Source: Cryptomeria japonica (Eukaryota > Streptophyta > Pinopsida > Cupressales > Cupressaceae). Taken from it: 64,000 nt of DNA. Shown piece after piece: positions 43,716-54,340 of the stretch (positions within the stretch are counted from its first letter, which is position 1; each line of letters starts with the position of its first letter). The stretch spans positions 54,957,636-55,021,635 of the forward strand of contig NC_081414.1 of the NCBI RefSeq assembly GCF_030272615.1, given 5' to 3'. The notes beneath the pieces were generated by a model. The model saw only the letters and a list, made by a program, of their open reading frames with translations, ran no database searches and was not told the origin of the DNA. A program made the position numbers and the translations under genes.

Positions 43716-46025
43716 TAGAGGCACATGCTCCTTATGACAAACAGTTGACATTATGTAGTGTGACATTATGTAGTCAGCCTGCGGGCCATATTGAATATAG
43801 AGAGTCCAATTTTGTACTCCGATATTATTTTGATATATGATATGATATGCATCAACATTATGGGATGTAATGTGTTATGACTTATAGTTATTTTCCATGT
43901 ATCGATGTCTTATGCACTGTTTATGAATGTATTTTTATGTGTTTTTGATGCAATTATAATATGAAATGGATAAAATACTTGATATGATGCTTGATGTGAT
44001 GTTTGATATAATGCAAATGTACTAACCAATGAATGCAGGATGTAGCATATGTGTTTGGGGAAATAAGAGCACTAGACTGAACTGACTATCTAAACTGACG
44101 GAAGAAATGTTAGTAAGAAGAAATGAGATAGAGGACAGTTAGAGACAAAGAAAAACTTGCTTTCACTAATGCACTTTGTAGGTGAGAACCTTTATTTAAT
44201 GTAGCAAATTGGATGCATAGCATCATGGCATTGAAGGCCAGAGCTGAAATGCAACCCTTTTTGCAAAAGACAGACACATCACACACAAGGAATGAGTGAA
44301 GCATCCTAGGGTGCATACATCAAGGGTTGAGGTATGTGCGGTGTTCACAAAGTGAACGTACTTATCACAAACACCCAATGATATAGTTGCCCCAGTTTGT
44401 GACAAACATTCCACAAACAGCAAACACAACAAAAAAAAAAAAAAAGGGCCCATGAACCATCCCGGTCACTCTAAATCACTCAGTGACATCATCGAGTAAC
44501 ATAGGAACATGATCGAAGATAAATCAATAAATGATAAGACTCGCTAATTCCAACAAGTCAAACAAACATCTTGATCTTCATTGTCAAAAGTTGAAAGTGG
44601 TGATAGGACAATCATGTTGTTTGGTTTCAGGACATGCGGTACCCCATTTAAGACAAGACACAATCTTGTTTCGAGTATACCACACCCTATATAAGACTCA
44701 TGATAATGTGCCAAGGACGAATGATATTGATGTTGATTGATTGATATGAAAATTTTGATCAATTTGAGTGTCTGGTTTGATTGAAAAATTTCATCTGTTA
44801 ATGCGTGATTTGCAGTAAAGTGCAGTGTGTGATTGTGTGTCATTGGAGGTATGCTCAGCGATCTATCTATGCACAAAGGGATCATTTATTGACAAAATGC
44901 AAAATGCCAAAGAAATTGTTTTTGGATTTTGATGTTTTGAAAGTTTTTTTTTTTTCATTCATTTTTTCAGGACTTTATTTGACTTTTTTTGGATTTTTTT
45001 CAAGACATTTTTTGATTTTTATGATTTTTGTTTGGATTTTTTCAGGGTATTATTTGATTTTTTTGTTTGGATTTTTTCAAGACTTTATTTGATTTTTATG
45101 ATTTTGCCCCCAGTGTCTAGCAAGGCAAGGAATATGACAAGTGAATAAATAGGCTTGCTGAAATGATGGTGGATAGAGGGAAGACAAAGGCTTTTTATTA
45201 TGGAGACAATGGGACAAGAGATTGGATATGGCAATGTAAAGCAGTGACATGGCATGAGGGACATGTCAAGAGGTTTTTTGAAACCATGTTTAAATTTTGC
45301 GTCCTTATGTCAGATCAAGATCAAGGAATGAAAAAGAGTGTATGGATAGTGATAAGATATGGATAGGATAAGCAAGAGCAAGAATGGGTAAGGGACATGG
45401 ACTAAAGGTTGGGACAGGCTAAGGGATAGTGGCCGAAAGTTGCAATAAGCCAGGGAATATGGATGAAAGGTTGTGATACGCAAATGGATAAAGACCAAAA
45501 ACTATGATGGACTAAAAGCTGCAAACAAGATGCATGATGCTCATGAAGATCGTTAGCCTTGTCAAGATCAAAGGTGGAAAGAGGAAATGGACATGAGGGA
45601 CAATAGGATATGAAGGGTAATGACAGGGGTTCGATAGGATAATGGAACAATGAAGGACAAAAGGATATGATAGGATAAAACCTGTCACTAAGTATGGTAT
45701 GCAAGAAGTTCATAGAGTACACATGATGTCTGTTTGCCAGGTTTTCATCACGGTACTTGCCCAAGGCGTCTATTTGCCAAGTTTTCACCAGTGGACGAAT
45801 TATTTTTGCTTTACTTTTTTCTTTTTTCTTTTCACTTTTTTTTTTGTATTTTGACTTTTTCAAGAGAAGATGGACACATGATAGGGGATGGAAGAAGGAC
45901 TCAAGCGTCTTTTTTTTTTTTTTTTTTTGGATAGTAGCCTTGAAAAAAAAAGGACCATTAAAAGTATGCTCAAAGACGTTGGTAGGATAAGGACATGGAA
46001 AAAGAGATGAAATTAAGGCAATGAT
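43716..46025. other. P internal non-coding region with T-rich iterations
   Basis: No gene seen. 44930-45105 consists of iterated TTTGGATTTTTTCAGG/GACTTTATTTGA; on the element strand this is A-rich with AAATCCAAACAAA. At 45104-45114 the minus strand reads ACTGGGGGCAA, identical to 63796-63806 in T. T tracts lie at 45836 and 45910. The stretch 45560-46020 has repeated GGATAAGG/GGACA simple DNA. Confidence 0.6.
45104..45114 (-). promoter_or_regulatory. PPT-like motif ACTGGGGGCAA of P
   Basis: An identical 11-mer occurs in T at 63796-63806, and in both cases A-rich, AAAATCCAAA-type DNA lies nearby. It may be a vestigial or internal polypurine tract inherited from a Tat-type ancestor. Confidence 0.45.
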
Positions 46026-48803
46026 TTATGCAAAGGATGGTATCAAAGGGATCGAAGGATGGAAAATATGCATTGGATAACGGATAGGGTATTGGAAGAA
46101 TTGGGCTTTAGTGGATGGAAATGTTGGTAAGATTGACATTGGCACACACCTTGAGGGGTGATGGACTGATGGAGGAAAAATGTATTTTGGATACTGAGAT
46201 TTTGACGAAGGAAAGGCTATGGATTTTGGGACATAAGGGCCCAAAACGGATGAAGAAGGTGGTGGGGGAACAAATTTGAGAGGGTTGGATGGAGGAATAG
46301 AAATTTCAGATGCCAATCTGGGTTTTTCTTTTTGTGCTTCAAGGAGCTTCTTGGGAATCCACATGGTTTTTGATGTTTCATGCTTTTCTTGTTCTTTGGT
46401 GTGCATTGCTTGCATAAGGGATTTAGGAACCCATATATATTTTGACTTTGCTTTATTTTGCTTAGTGGGCCTTTGTGGCCTTTTGGATATTTCTTTTTCT
46501 TTATAGATCATAATGTTCTTTGTTTTGACATGTCAATTATATTGGACATGTTGATCCTTGAATACATGTGGATTGCTAGACTTATGACGTTTATACTTGG
46601 CATCCAAATTGCTTGGAGGAGGAAAGGAATGCATGGATGGATATGAATGAAATGGAGTTCTTTTGGATTGATGAAATTTACTCAAGAATGTGTGCCTTTG
46701 CTGACCTTGCATAAAGCATGAAGGGATATAAGGACCTAAGATGGATGGAAAGTATGATGGGGAAGGTGTATGTTTTGATTTTGATGGAGGGATACCAACG
46801 TCTTGAAAGTGAGTTGTGTAGACATGACCCTTAAGATATTCTTTGATATGGAGAGATTCTTGCTTATGGAGATCTACTCCTTTGCCTTTATGAATATCTT
46901 GACTTGTAGGATACTCTTTTCTTTAGGAAGAAGACGTGAGTCCATTATGAGGTGGATATGATATGAGAGAAATAATGAGATCTTGAAGTGGATCGGATTG
47001 CACCAAAGTGGAAGAACCCATTATGCATGTCGAGGGTTCATGAACATCTTGCACTAACACGTTAGAATCATGAGGGGGACTAGGATTGTGTAGTGGACAT
47101 GGTTCAATGACAAGCTCTTCAAGAGATGGAATGGGGGAAATAATGGGATCATCAAAAGAAATGAGATCTTGGAGTGTATATGGAGCATTAGGACAAGGAG
47201 ATGGAGGAACAAAAGGATCTTGTGGAGGATTTAAAGGAATAATTTGATCTTGACAAGGAGGAAGATCATTGGAATCCTCTTTAAAGGTGCTTTGCTCTTG
47301 ACCTTTAATGGGATCATCAGAAAGGATGGAAGGGATATCTTGATCTTTCTTAGGAAGTGGAATGTCAATGGGATTTGAAAGGACATTGTGTTCTTGGATA
47401 GAATTGATAGGAATAAGTGAATCATTGCGAGTGTCTGGGGAAATGGGATCTTGGTCAACAATTGGATGGGATGATAAGGTTTCAAGATCTTGATCTTCAT
47501 CTATTTCAAGACACATTTCTTCATGCTCTAAATTATACTCTTGACATGGGGTTGGACTTTGGATATGCATGGGGGATTTTGGCAAGGGATTAATGCTTTG
47601 GCATGAAGAAAATGCACTTTGAACATTTGTGATGGATTATGTCAAGGAATCAATGCTTGAACATGAGGAAGAGGGACTTCGAATGGGGTCCTCTAAAATA
47701 GGTAATGGCAATAAAGTTCATGGTGGCATTGGGTCTTGTATTTCTAAAACATGACAAGGATGTGCATCATGAACTGGATTATCTTGGCAATCAATTATGG
47801 ATAGCCCTTGGATAATTTCATCCTTGGGTGTATTGTTTGATGAGGACAATATGGAAGGTTCTTGTGAAACTTCCAAAGGTGTAGGGATAGATACCACTGG
47901 AGAGTCAATTTGTTTGTGGGGGGATGAGGCATTGCTAGACATAAGTGTATTATCTTGATCTTCCTCAAAGAACTCACTTGGTAATTTCCTTAAGATCCTT
48001 GCAATAAAGCCACCTTTCTTTCGAGGTTTTGACATAGTTGTATCTGGAATTTGAACTTGTTTGGAAAGGAGTTGGTTTTGGTTTGATGTCATGTTTTGAT
48101 TTCGAACTAGATGTTGATCAAATTGGTTTGACATGTTCAAAATTTGGCTTGGTGCATGTTGCAAGTTTTATTTTTGAATTTTTGGTTGTGGTTGTTGACA
48201 TTGATATGTTGATTGAACTTGTTCATATTCCACCATTGGTTGAACTATTTGTGGACATTGTATAGTTGGTTGGACATATTGTTGAAATTGGACCATTGGT
48301 TGTGTTGGTTGTATATGTTGGACCATTGGTTGTGTCTGTTGGAAATGTTTGAACTGTTGAACAATTGGTTGTGAAGGTTGAAAATGTGATTGATAGTAAA
48401 CACCTTCTTGTTCTTGTTGTGGAGGCACATAATGTTGAAATTGATGTTGTCTCTTTTCTTGAAATTGTTTCATCATCTCTATTTGTGAGAGGAGAGCTGG
48501 TATGTCTGATCGTTCAAGAAGAGATCTTACATCAATTGGCTCAATCTTTGGATTTTGACCTAGAAATTTTTGAAACATTTTGGACATTTGTGATCTATTC
48601 TTCTCAATGTTTTTCACTCTTTGTTCCAAAATCTCATTTTCTTGAGCTAGTTTCTCCTCTAGTTTTTGTATTTGGACATTTACATCATTATAATAAGTTT
48701 GATCCAAGTTCTGAGACATGTAGAGATTGGATTGACATGATTGATTTCTCAATTGTGATGACATGGCTTCGTAAGAAGGTTGAGACCTCATTTCAACAAA
48801 CAT
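46026..48803 (-). pseudogene. Gln/Pro-rich disordered ORF of P
   Basis: One frame of ~925 codons with five or so stops and no frameshift. The start is taken at ATG 48803 (MFVEMRSQPSYEAMSSQL); codons further upstream lack an ATG. Residues ~40-95 form a coiled coil (IQKLEEKLAQENEILEQR). Then a Gln-rich region has repeated TQPMVQ/QPIVQQ units (~48,390-48,200), a basic patch (KPRKKGGFIARILRKLP, ~48,020), and a long Pro/Ser/Asp-rich acidic tail. Near the end are two related units, KYIWVPKSLMQAMH and TMWIPKKLLEAQKE. No knuckle or enzyme motif was seen. It could be a divergent Gag-like or structural protein. Confidence 0.6.
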
Positions 48804-50683
48804 GTCACTATGCAATGCAACTAATGGGATTGACAAATGCAACCTAAAGGATGACAATGAAACTTAATGTTTTTGTTGTTTTTCAAGATTTTGACAAACT
48901 CATGAATGCAATTCTAAAATTGAGACCCTTAGGAAATTGAAATGATGTCTAGACCTCAAAGGACAAAAGGACCAAGTGACAATAGGACAAATTGACAATG
49001 TCTCACCTATATGCTTAGATACTAAGTTAGGTTTGACGAAATGACATTGATGACAAAAAGACAAAAGTTTGACAAGGTCTAGACTTCCTAACAATAACTT
49101 AGGGTTTATCAAAGATTTGCATTACTCAAGTATGACAAAACCTAGTTTTGACACTATATGCAAAGGGACAATTACTATGCAAATGACCCTAATATGATAT
49201 GATAATGACCTAAGCTTAATGAAGAGACCTAGGGTATGCAAATGTGACCTAATGTTATGAGGACAAGGATGCAAATGCAAATGTATGACAATGTCAACCT
49301 AAGGCAAAACCTAAGGTTAAATTATGAAATGGTATTACTCTAATGCAAGAAGACACATGCAAATGAATGACCCTTATTGATATGCAAAGGAGTATGACCT
49401 AGGTGAAACTTAACCTTGGTAGTTGACAATGAATTTGCAAAATGCAAACCTAGGATGAACCTAAATCTAGGTGACATGAATGTTGAGACAAGATTTTGAA
49501 AAATGTTTGACAACCATGTTTGAAGGTGTTTTGAACTTTGTTGAATGAAATAATCTTATGTTTAACCTTGTTTTGAATCAATTTGTCTTGTTTTTGAAAT
49601 GAGACACATCTCCACTTTTGACAAGCAAAGAAGACAATTTATTTTAACTTAGACTCAAGACAATCATGCTCATTCACACATTTCTTATGGTAGGTAAGGA
49701 CAGTAGGTACTTGATAGGTAGACTCATTATGAGATTCAAGGAGAATACATAGATGCTTGACCCCACGGGCTCCCCTCCACGACACTCACTTCTTAGGACA
49801 ACCAAGCATCAGTCCCCATGGAAATCTCCCCATGGCAAACTTAGTATCTCTTCCAAGTATCCAAACTCCTCCTTCTCAAGCAACTAGAAGGATTTTGGCC
49901 TCTAAATACAAGGTGTTTAATAAGGATTTATGTTTAGCACTACTCCTTGGTGTCATGCAAGCATGATTGAGACATAGGCCCACCAAGATATCAAAAAATG
50001 TAGTCACGCATGCACGATTTAGACCGTGAGGCCCTACTTAGATGCTGATATGAGAAAGAGTCCAAGGGTCATCACTTCCCAAGTAACTACAATTCCCATG
50101 TAACCCTTACTTCAAAGCTTTCGCCCATCAGGTATTTATTTATAGTGAGTTAGATTGCCAAGGTACTCTATCTGTACTCACTTTGGGTCATTCCCTTCTC
50201 ATGATTATCACTTGCTTGCAAAAGAAAGCAAATGGTCAGGAAGGTAGGCCCTCTAAAGGTAACAAACAATCCAAGACATGAGAATGGTATGGAAGATCTG
50301 GATTTCTGATCACCCTAAGAAGGATGTGAGCATACTCTCCTACTCCAATGTCAAACTCAACAAGTAAAGAAAACACACATTCATTCCATCCTACTTAGCA
50401 ATCATACTAGGTGCCTAATTATGAATCACAAACACAAAAGTTCGGTTGAAATATAAGGCAACCTGCAAAATCGCTAAGTTAAAAGTTTGATTTGTTTGAT
50501 CTTTGACTAGAGAACCTACATAAACTTTGTTAGTAGTTTCATTTTTGTCTTTGCCATGTGTAATGCTAAGGTGCTACACAAAGAATTAGTACCAAAGAAA
50601 AACCAAAATGCAGAAACAAAATGCAAAACAAAGTAATTTGCAAGTAAAAACATTGCTTTTTACCTCTATTTCTGGCCTTACAC
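48804..50683. other. Leader of P, AT-rich with GACAA/GACC tracts
   Basis: No gene seen. 48900-49620 is full of short AAATGACAA, GACCTA and ATGCAAATG iterations; 49620-50680 is less repetitive. The open frame at 49757-49966 (plus) is short and without similarity I recognise. Confidence 0.55.
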
Positions 50684-50845
50684 AGGCGCAGAATGTCTTA
50701 CACAGGCACAGAATGCAGTAACATAGGTGCAGAATGCACTGACATAGGCATAGATCCCTTTGACATAGGCATAGAATGCAACAACACAGGCGTAGATCCC
50801 TTGACACAGGCGCAGAACTCTCCTACACAGGCGCAGAAGTGCCAA
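50684..50845. repeat. Leader array of ACACAGGCGCAGA motifs in P
   Basis: Eight copies of ACACAGGCGCAGA or near variants (ACATAGGTGCAGA, ACATAGGCATAGA, ACACAGGCGTAGA) are spaced about 20 nt apart. It lies 70-230 nt downstream of the PBS on the minus strand, like the T array at 53396-53676. Confidence 0.9.
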
Positions 50846-50917
50846 GAAAGCCCTGAATTACCCTGTTTCTTGGGTTTTTCACCTGAAAATCAACTCAAAA
50901 GCATGGTTAGGGGGTTA

Positions 50918-50936
50918 GTTCATGTTGGGTTCACCA
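50918..50936 (-). promoter_or_regulatory. Primer binding site of P (tRNA-Trp type)
   Basis: The minus strand reads TGGTGAACCCAACATGAAC, two differences in the first 17 nt from the tRNA-Trp 3' complement. Five bases separate it from the LTR edge at 50942. Confidence 0.75.
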
Positions 50937-50941
50937 ATTAA

Positions 50942-51916
50942 TGTAGATAGGAATTCAGAAATCATCAAAGCAAATAGGAAATTGGTCTAGCTCAATCACA
51001 AAAACTCAAATCCAGTGACTAATCCTAATTGCATTCAATGAAAACATGAAGACAAGACATTTAAAATGAAATCTAAGCAAACCAAATACAGATGTCTCCT
51101 TCATGCAGCTCCATTATCCTTCTTTCTCCTTCAAATAGCTTTGTTTTGTGGATCTCACCTTCAAGTGCATAAGTATAATGTGAAAGCAAAATTGACAAGA
51201 CAAGACGACAGCATAAGGGTTCTAGAAAAATGATTGATTCGACCTTTTGATTGAAGAAATTCATCCAATTTATAGATAAATCAGAGAAAAGACAACATTA
51301 GCATGAAGAGATTTGAAAGGAAATTTCAAATCAAGAATGACAAATATGACAAATTATGACGAAATTGACACTTTCTATGCAAGATTGATTGATTGATAAT
51401 TATGACAAATTGCTATGTCAAAATTGATTGATTGATAATTATGACAAATTATGACAAATTTCTATGTCATTCCCATGAAATTAGGAGAAAATTAGGAGAA
51501 AATTGAAAATTGGATGAATTGGAAATTAGGAAATTAGAAAATTGATGAAAATTAGAAAATTAGGAATTAGGAGAAATTAGTAAATTGGAAAATTAGGTAA
51601 ATTAATTAATAATTTTTCATTCATTAATTAATTCACAAAAAGGGAGGAATTAGTTAGCCAATTAAATAAACATTTAATTGTGACAAGAAGACTTAGGATA
51701 AATAAACTATTTAACCTAGAAGGAGAAATGACAAACAAGGTTAAATGAATAAATCATAAAACCTTAGAAGATGAAAGGATGACAATTAGGTCTTTGAAAA
51801 AAGATAATTGATATCGATTCGATTTGATCATGATTCTGAGTGACAAAGGACCAATGCTGATAAGTGATTTGATTGATAAATGCGCCAACTAACAAGGAAC
51901 AATGACTAATTGATCC
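50942..51916 (-). repeat. 5' LTR of P, interrupted by T
   Basis: It starts TGTAGATAGG and aligns to 39646-40591. It is cut at GATCC (51912-51916) by the T insertion; the rest should lie beyond the window. It retains the 28-nt stretch missing from B. A TATA box lies at 51274-51267 (minus). Confidence 0.9.
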
Positions 51917-53304
51917 TGTAGTCACATAAATCTGTCCAGCTTAATTAAATGAATATTTGCTATTTATTTGATTAAAAATCCACTAGCCACCAGTTAATTA
52001 AATAAATATTTAATTAATTCATCTCCAAACATTCTTCTATTAATTAAATAAATTATTGAATTTATTTTAATTAATTCATTAAACCAAATACAAATCAATT
52101 AATTAAATAAAATCTATTTATTTAATTATATCCCCCTATTCCTCTTTTAAATAAATTAAATAAAACATTTATTTAAATCATTATCCCCACCCCACTTGCA
52201 TTTTCCTACAAATGCAACTTGCACACATTTATTGGAATAAATGAATTTTTATTTTAACCCCCTTCTAGATTCTTCTAACCCCTTCCTAATTAGCCTAATC
52301 CATCCCCTAATTATTGTCACATTCCTAAGCAAAGGGAAGTCACTTCTCAAAATCCTCAAAGTCTTGGATAACCATTAAAGGTTTTCAACCTTGAACCACT
52401 TAAATCCTCAAAGTCTTTGATAGCCATTAAAGGCTTCCAACTTTCAACCACTTAATCCCCAAAGTCTCCAATAACCATTAATGGTTAATTCAACCCTCCC
52501 ACATGGTTAAAACATTTGTTTTGACTCAACCTCTACCCAACCCAAGGGTCTCATCAAGCCTTTAATGCTTTGACCATGATTATCTCTTAATCATTTGCAC
52601 AAAGGTTTATCCTTGGATTAATTCCTAATCCAGTGGGTAATCCTAATTTAGGCTTGACCCTTAGCCTTTAGATAACCATGAGGTCTTCTCAGGCCTTTAA
52701 TGCCTCCAACCTCTTCTCTCAACCCAACCCTATGTTGACATTTGTCACCATTTCATTGGTGTCAATTGTGCACATGGATTCCCAACTTTCAAACTTGACC
52801 CTTGATTAAACCTTTCAATCCTGGCCATCCATTGCTCCATTTTTCCTATAAATAGAGCCCATTCCTTCATACTCCACATCCTGAAAACTTGTATGCATCT
52901 AAGCTATAGACATTTTAGAGAGCATTTAGCATAGCATAACTAAATCTTGTCTTTTTGGTTAAAATACATCATTTTAGCATAAAAATAGCTTTTCATTTCA
53001 TATTTGGAGCTATACTACAAATCTCAATCCTCCATAAGCATCCATAGTGCAAAAAGCTGCTGAGAGCTACACTATTTTGGAACTTGGAGAGGAGAGGAAC
53101 AAGGGAGAAGGAACTAGGAGTATGTTAGGAGGTATTTGGAGATGCCTCATCATGTTTGCTTTGATAGTTAAATATGCTTGCATGCTTTTAGTCTCTCTTT
53201 TGGTATGCCTTTTTAGATTAGTTTTCGATTGACTAACACTAATGTTTTGTGTGTTTTGTGTTCTTTGATCTTAGACTAACCTTGTGCCATTTAGGAGGGC
53301 ATCA
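51917..53304 (+). repeat. 5' LTR of T
   Basis: Starts TGTAGTCACA and ends GGGCATCA, about 1,388 nt, two bases from the PBS. TATAAATAG at 52847-52855 defines the U3/R border. The first ~250 nt are rich in TTAATTAAATAAAT iterations. The right edge is set by the PBS. Confidence 0.85.
52847..52855 (+). promoter_or_regulatory. TATA box of T LTR
   Basis: CCTATAAATAGAGCCC is a strong plant TATA context. It is 460 nt upstream of the PBS, so transcription would start near 52880. Confidence 0.75.
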
Positions 53305-53306
53305 TT

Positions 53307-53345
53307 TGGTGAACCCGACGTGAATCGAACACGCAACCTTCTGAT
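53307..53345 (+). promoter_or_regulatory. Extended 39-nt primer binding site (tRNA-Trp)
   Basis: TGGTGAACCCGACGTGAATC continuing to CTTCTGAT matches, as I know the plant cytosolic tRNA-Trp(CCA), the complement of its last 39 nt including CCA: acceptor 3' strand, T arm, variable loop and the anticodon 3' stem up to A38. The usual site is about 18 nt. Similarity stops at ACTTG, where the anticodon loop complement would continue CTGGAG. Confidence 0.85.
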
Positions 53346-53395
53346 ACTTGTTTTTGAAAATTAACAATTTTGCTTGTTGAAACTGCCACACAGGT

Positions 53396-53676
53396 CGCGC
53401 TTCGGCGCTATTGAACTCGTTCTAGCGCTATTGCAACTTTTCTTTTAGCGCTATTGCCCATATAATAGCGCTAATGAAAAAGTTTTAGTGCTACTGATTC
53501 CATTCTGGCGTGTTTGTCATAGTTCTAGCGCTATTGAAACTATTCCAGCGCTTTTGACGTTTCGGATTTTTCTATTGTTTTAGCGCTACTGTGTAAAATA
53601 ACGCTTCTACGACCGCAGAGTAGCGCTATTGTATTAATTAGTGCTTTTGTCTAAAAAGCAGAATAGTGCTATTGTG
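53396..53676 (+). repeat. Leader array of AGCGCTATTG palindromic motifs
   Basis: Thirteen copies or near copies, e.g. CTAGCGCTATTG, TTAGCGCTACTG, CCAGCGCTTTTG and AATAGTGCTATTG, spaced 16-35 nt over ~280 nt, starting 50 nt after the PBS. The core AGCGCT is self-complementary. Confidence 0.92.
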
Positions 53677-53849
53677 ACAGAGTGTTGTCCAATTCGCTTT
53701 GTAACCAAAAATCAGAATTTAGGCTTGTGTAAGCCCACACTAACATTTGACCATTGATTGTGTGCAGGTTCTAATATTTTTTTTTTGTGTGCAGGGGAAG
53801 GAGTTAGTAGATGCTTTACAATCTTTCTTTTTACTTTCTTTCAAAAGTT

Positions 53850-54340
53850 GGTTAAAAAGAATCCATTTTTTTTCTTTCTTGCACAAGTTAAAATCAACCT
53901 CACATTTTACCTGGGAGTGCATAAAAATGAACTAAAAACTTGTTTTTTGGTGCTTAAAAAGAACATTCATCTTTCTTTTATTGCAAAGTAAAAAGAACAA
54001 CAAATTTTGCTTTCATTGCAAGTTAGGGATACATTTTGTTTTGGTGCTTAAAATCAACAAAACAAATTTTCTTTCTTGCATCAAACTTAAAAATCACAAT
54101 CCACACTTCAAATTTTTGGTGCAGTAAAAAGAACAATCCACTTGTCTTGATTTTTTGGCAAAAAAAAATTTTCCTTCCAGCAAAAACGTGTTTTTCATTA
54201 AGTTGACCAGGATTTCTAAATTCTAGATTACAAAACACATTGTCTTTGAAGTTAAAAAGAACACCATGACTGTTGGAGCAACATCTCCAAATAGTTAGAT
54301 CATCTTTGCAAATGTTGGATTAAAAAGAACAAGTGAATTT
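53850..54340 (+). repeat. Leader array of TTAAAAAGAACA motifs
   Basis: About seven variants (GTTAAAAAGAATCC, CTTAAAAAGAACATT, GTAAAAAGAACAACA, CTTAAAATCAACA, GTAAAAAGAACAATCC, GTTAAAAAGAACACC, ATTAAAAAGAACAAG) are spaced 35-125 nt, interleaved with TTGCA and TGCAAG. It seems an independent, older iteration in the T leader. Confidence 0.7.

Larger units (their letters stand above)
39646..51916 (-). mobile_element. Non-autonomous Ty3-type element P
   Basis: Minus strand: 5' LTR (from beyond 51916 to 50942; split by element T), PBS 50936-50918, iterated leader, a Gln/Pro-rich ORF (48803-46026), a PPT-like motif at 45114-45104, an antisense PMD pseudogene, PPT-like purines and the 3' LTR 41079-39646. 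No protease, RT, RNase H or integrase was found over nearly 10 kb of internal DNA. The two LTRs clearly match each other. Confidence 0.85.

Noticed and set aside
48365-48847. 160-codon plus-strand frame
   Set aside because: Antisense shadow of the Gln-rich ORF of P (Gln codons read as Leu/Val/Cys on the other strand).
53307-53345. A tRNA-Trp gene
   Set aside because: Only the complement of the 3' half is present, adjacent to an LTR; no 5' half, D arm or anticodon, so it is a primer site, not a gene.
50684-53676. CRISPR-like arrays
   Set aside because: Repeats are 10-13 nt, variable, with variable spacers, inside plant retroelement leaders; no Cas genes and no prokaryotic context.
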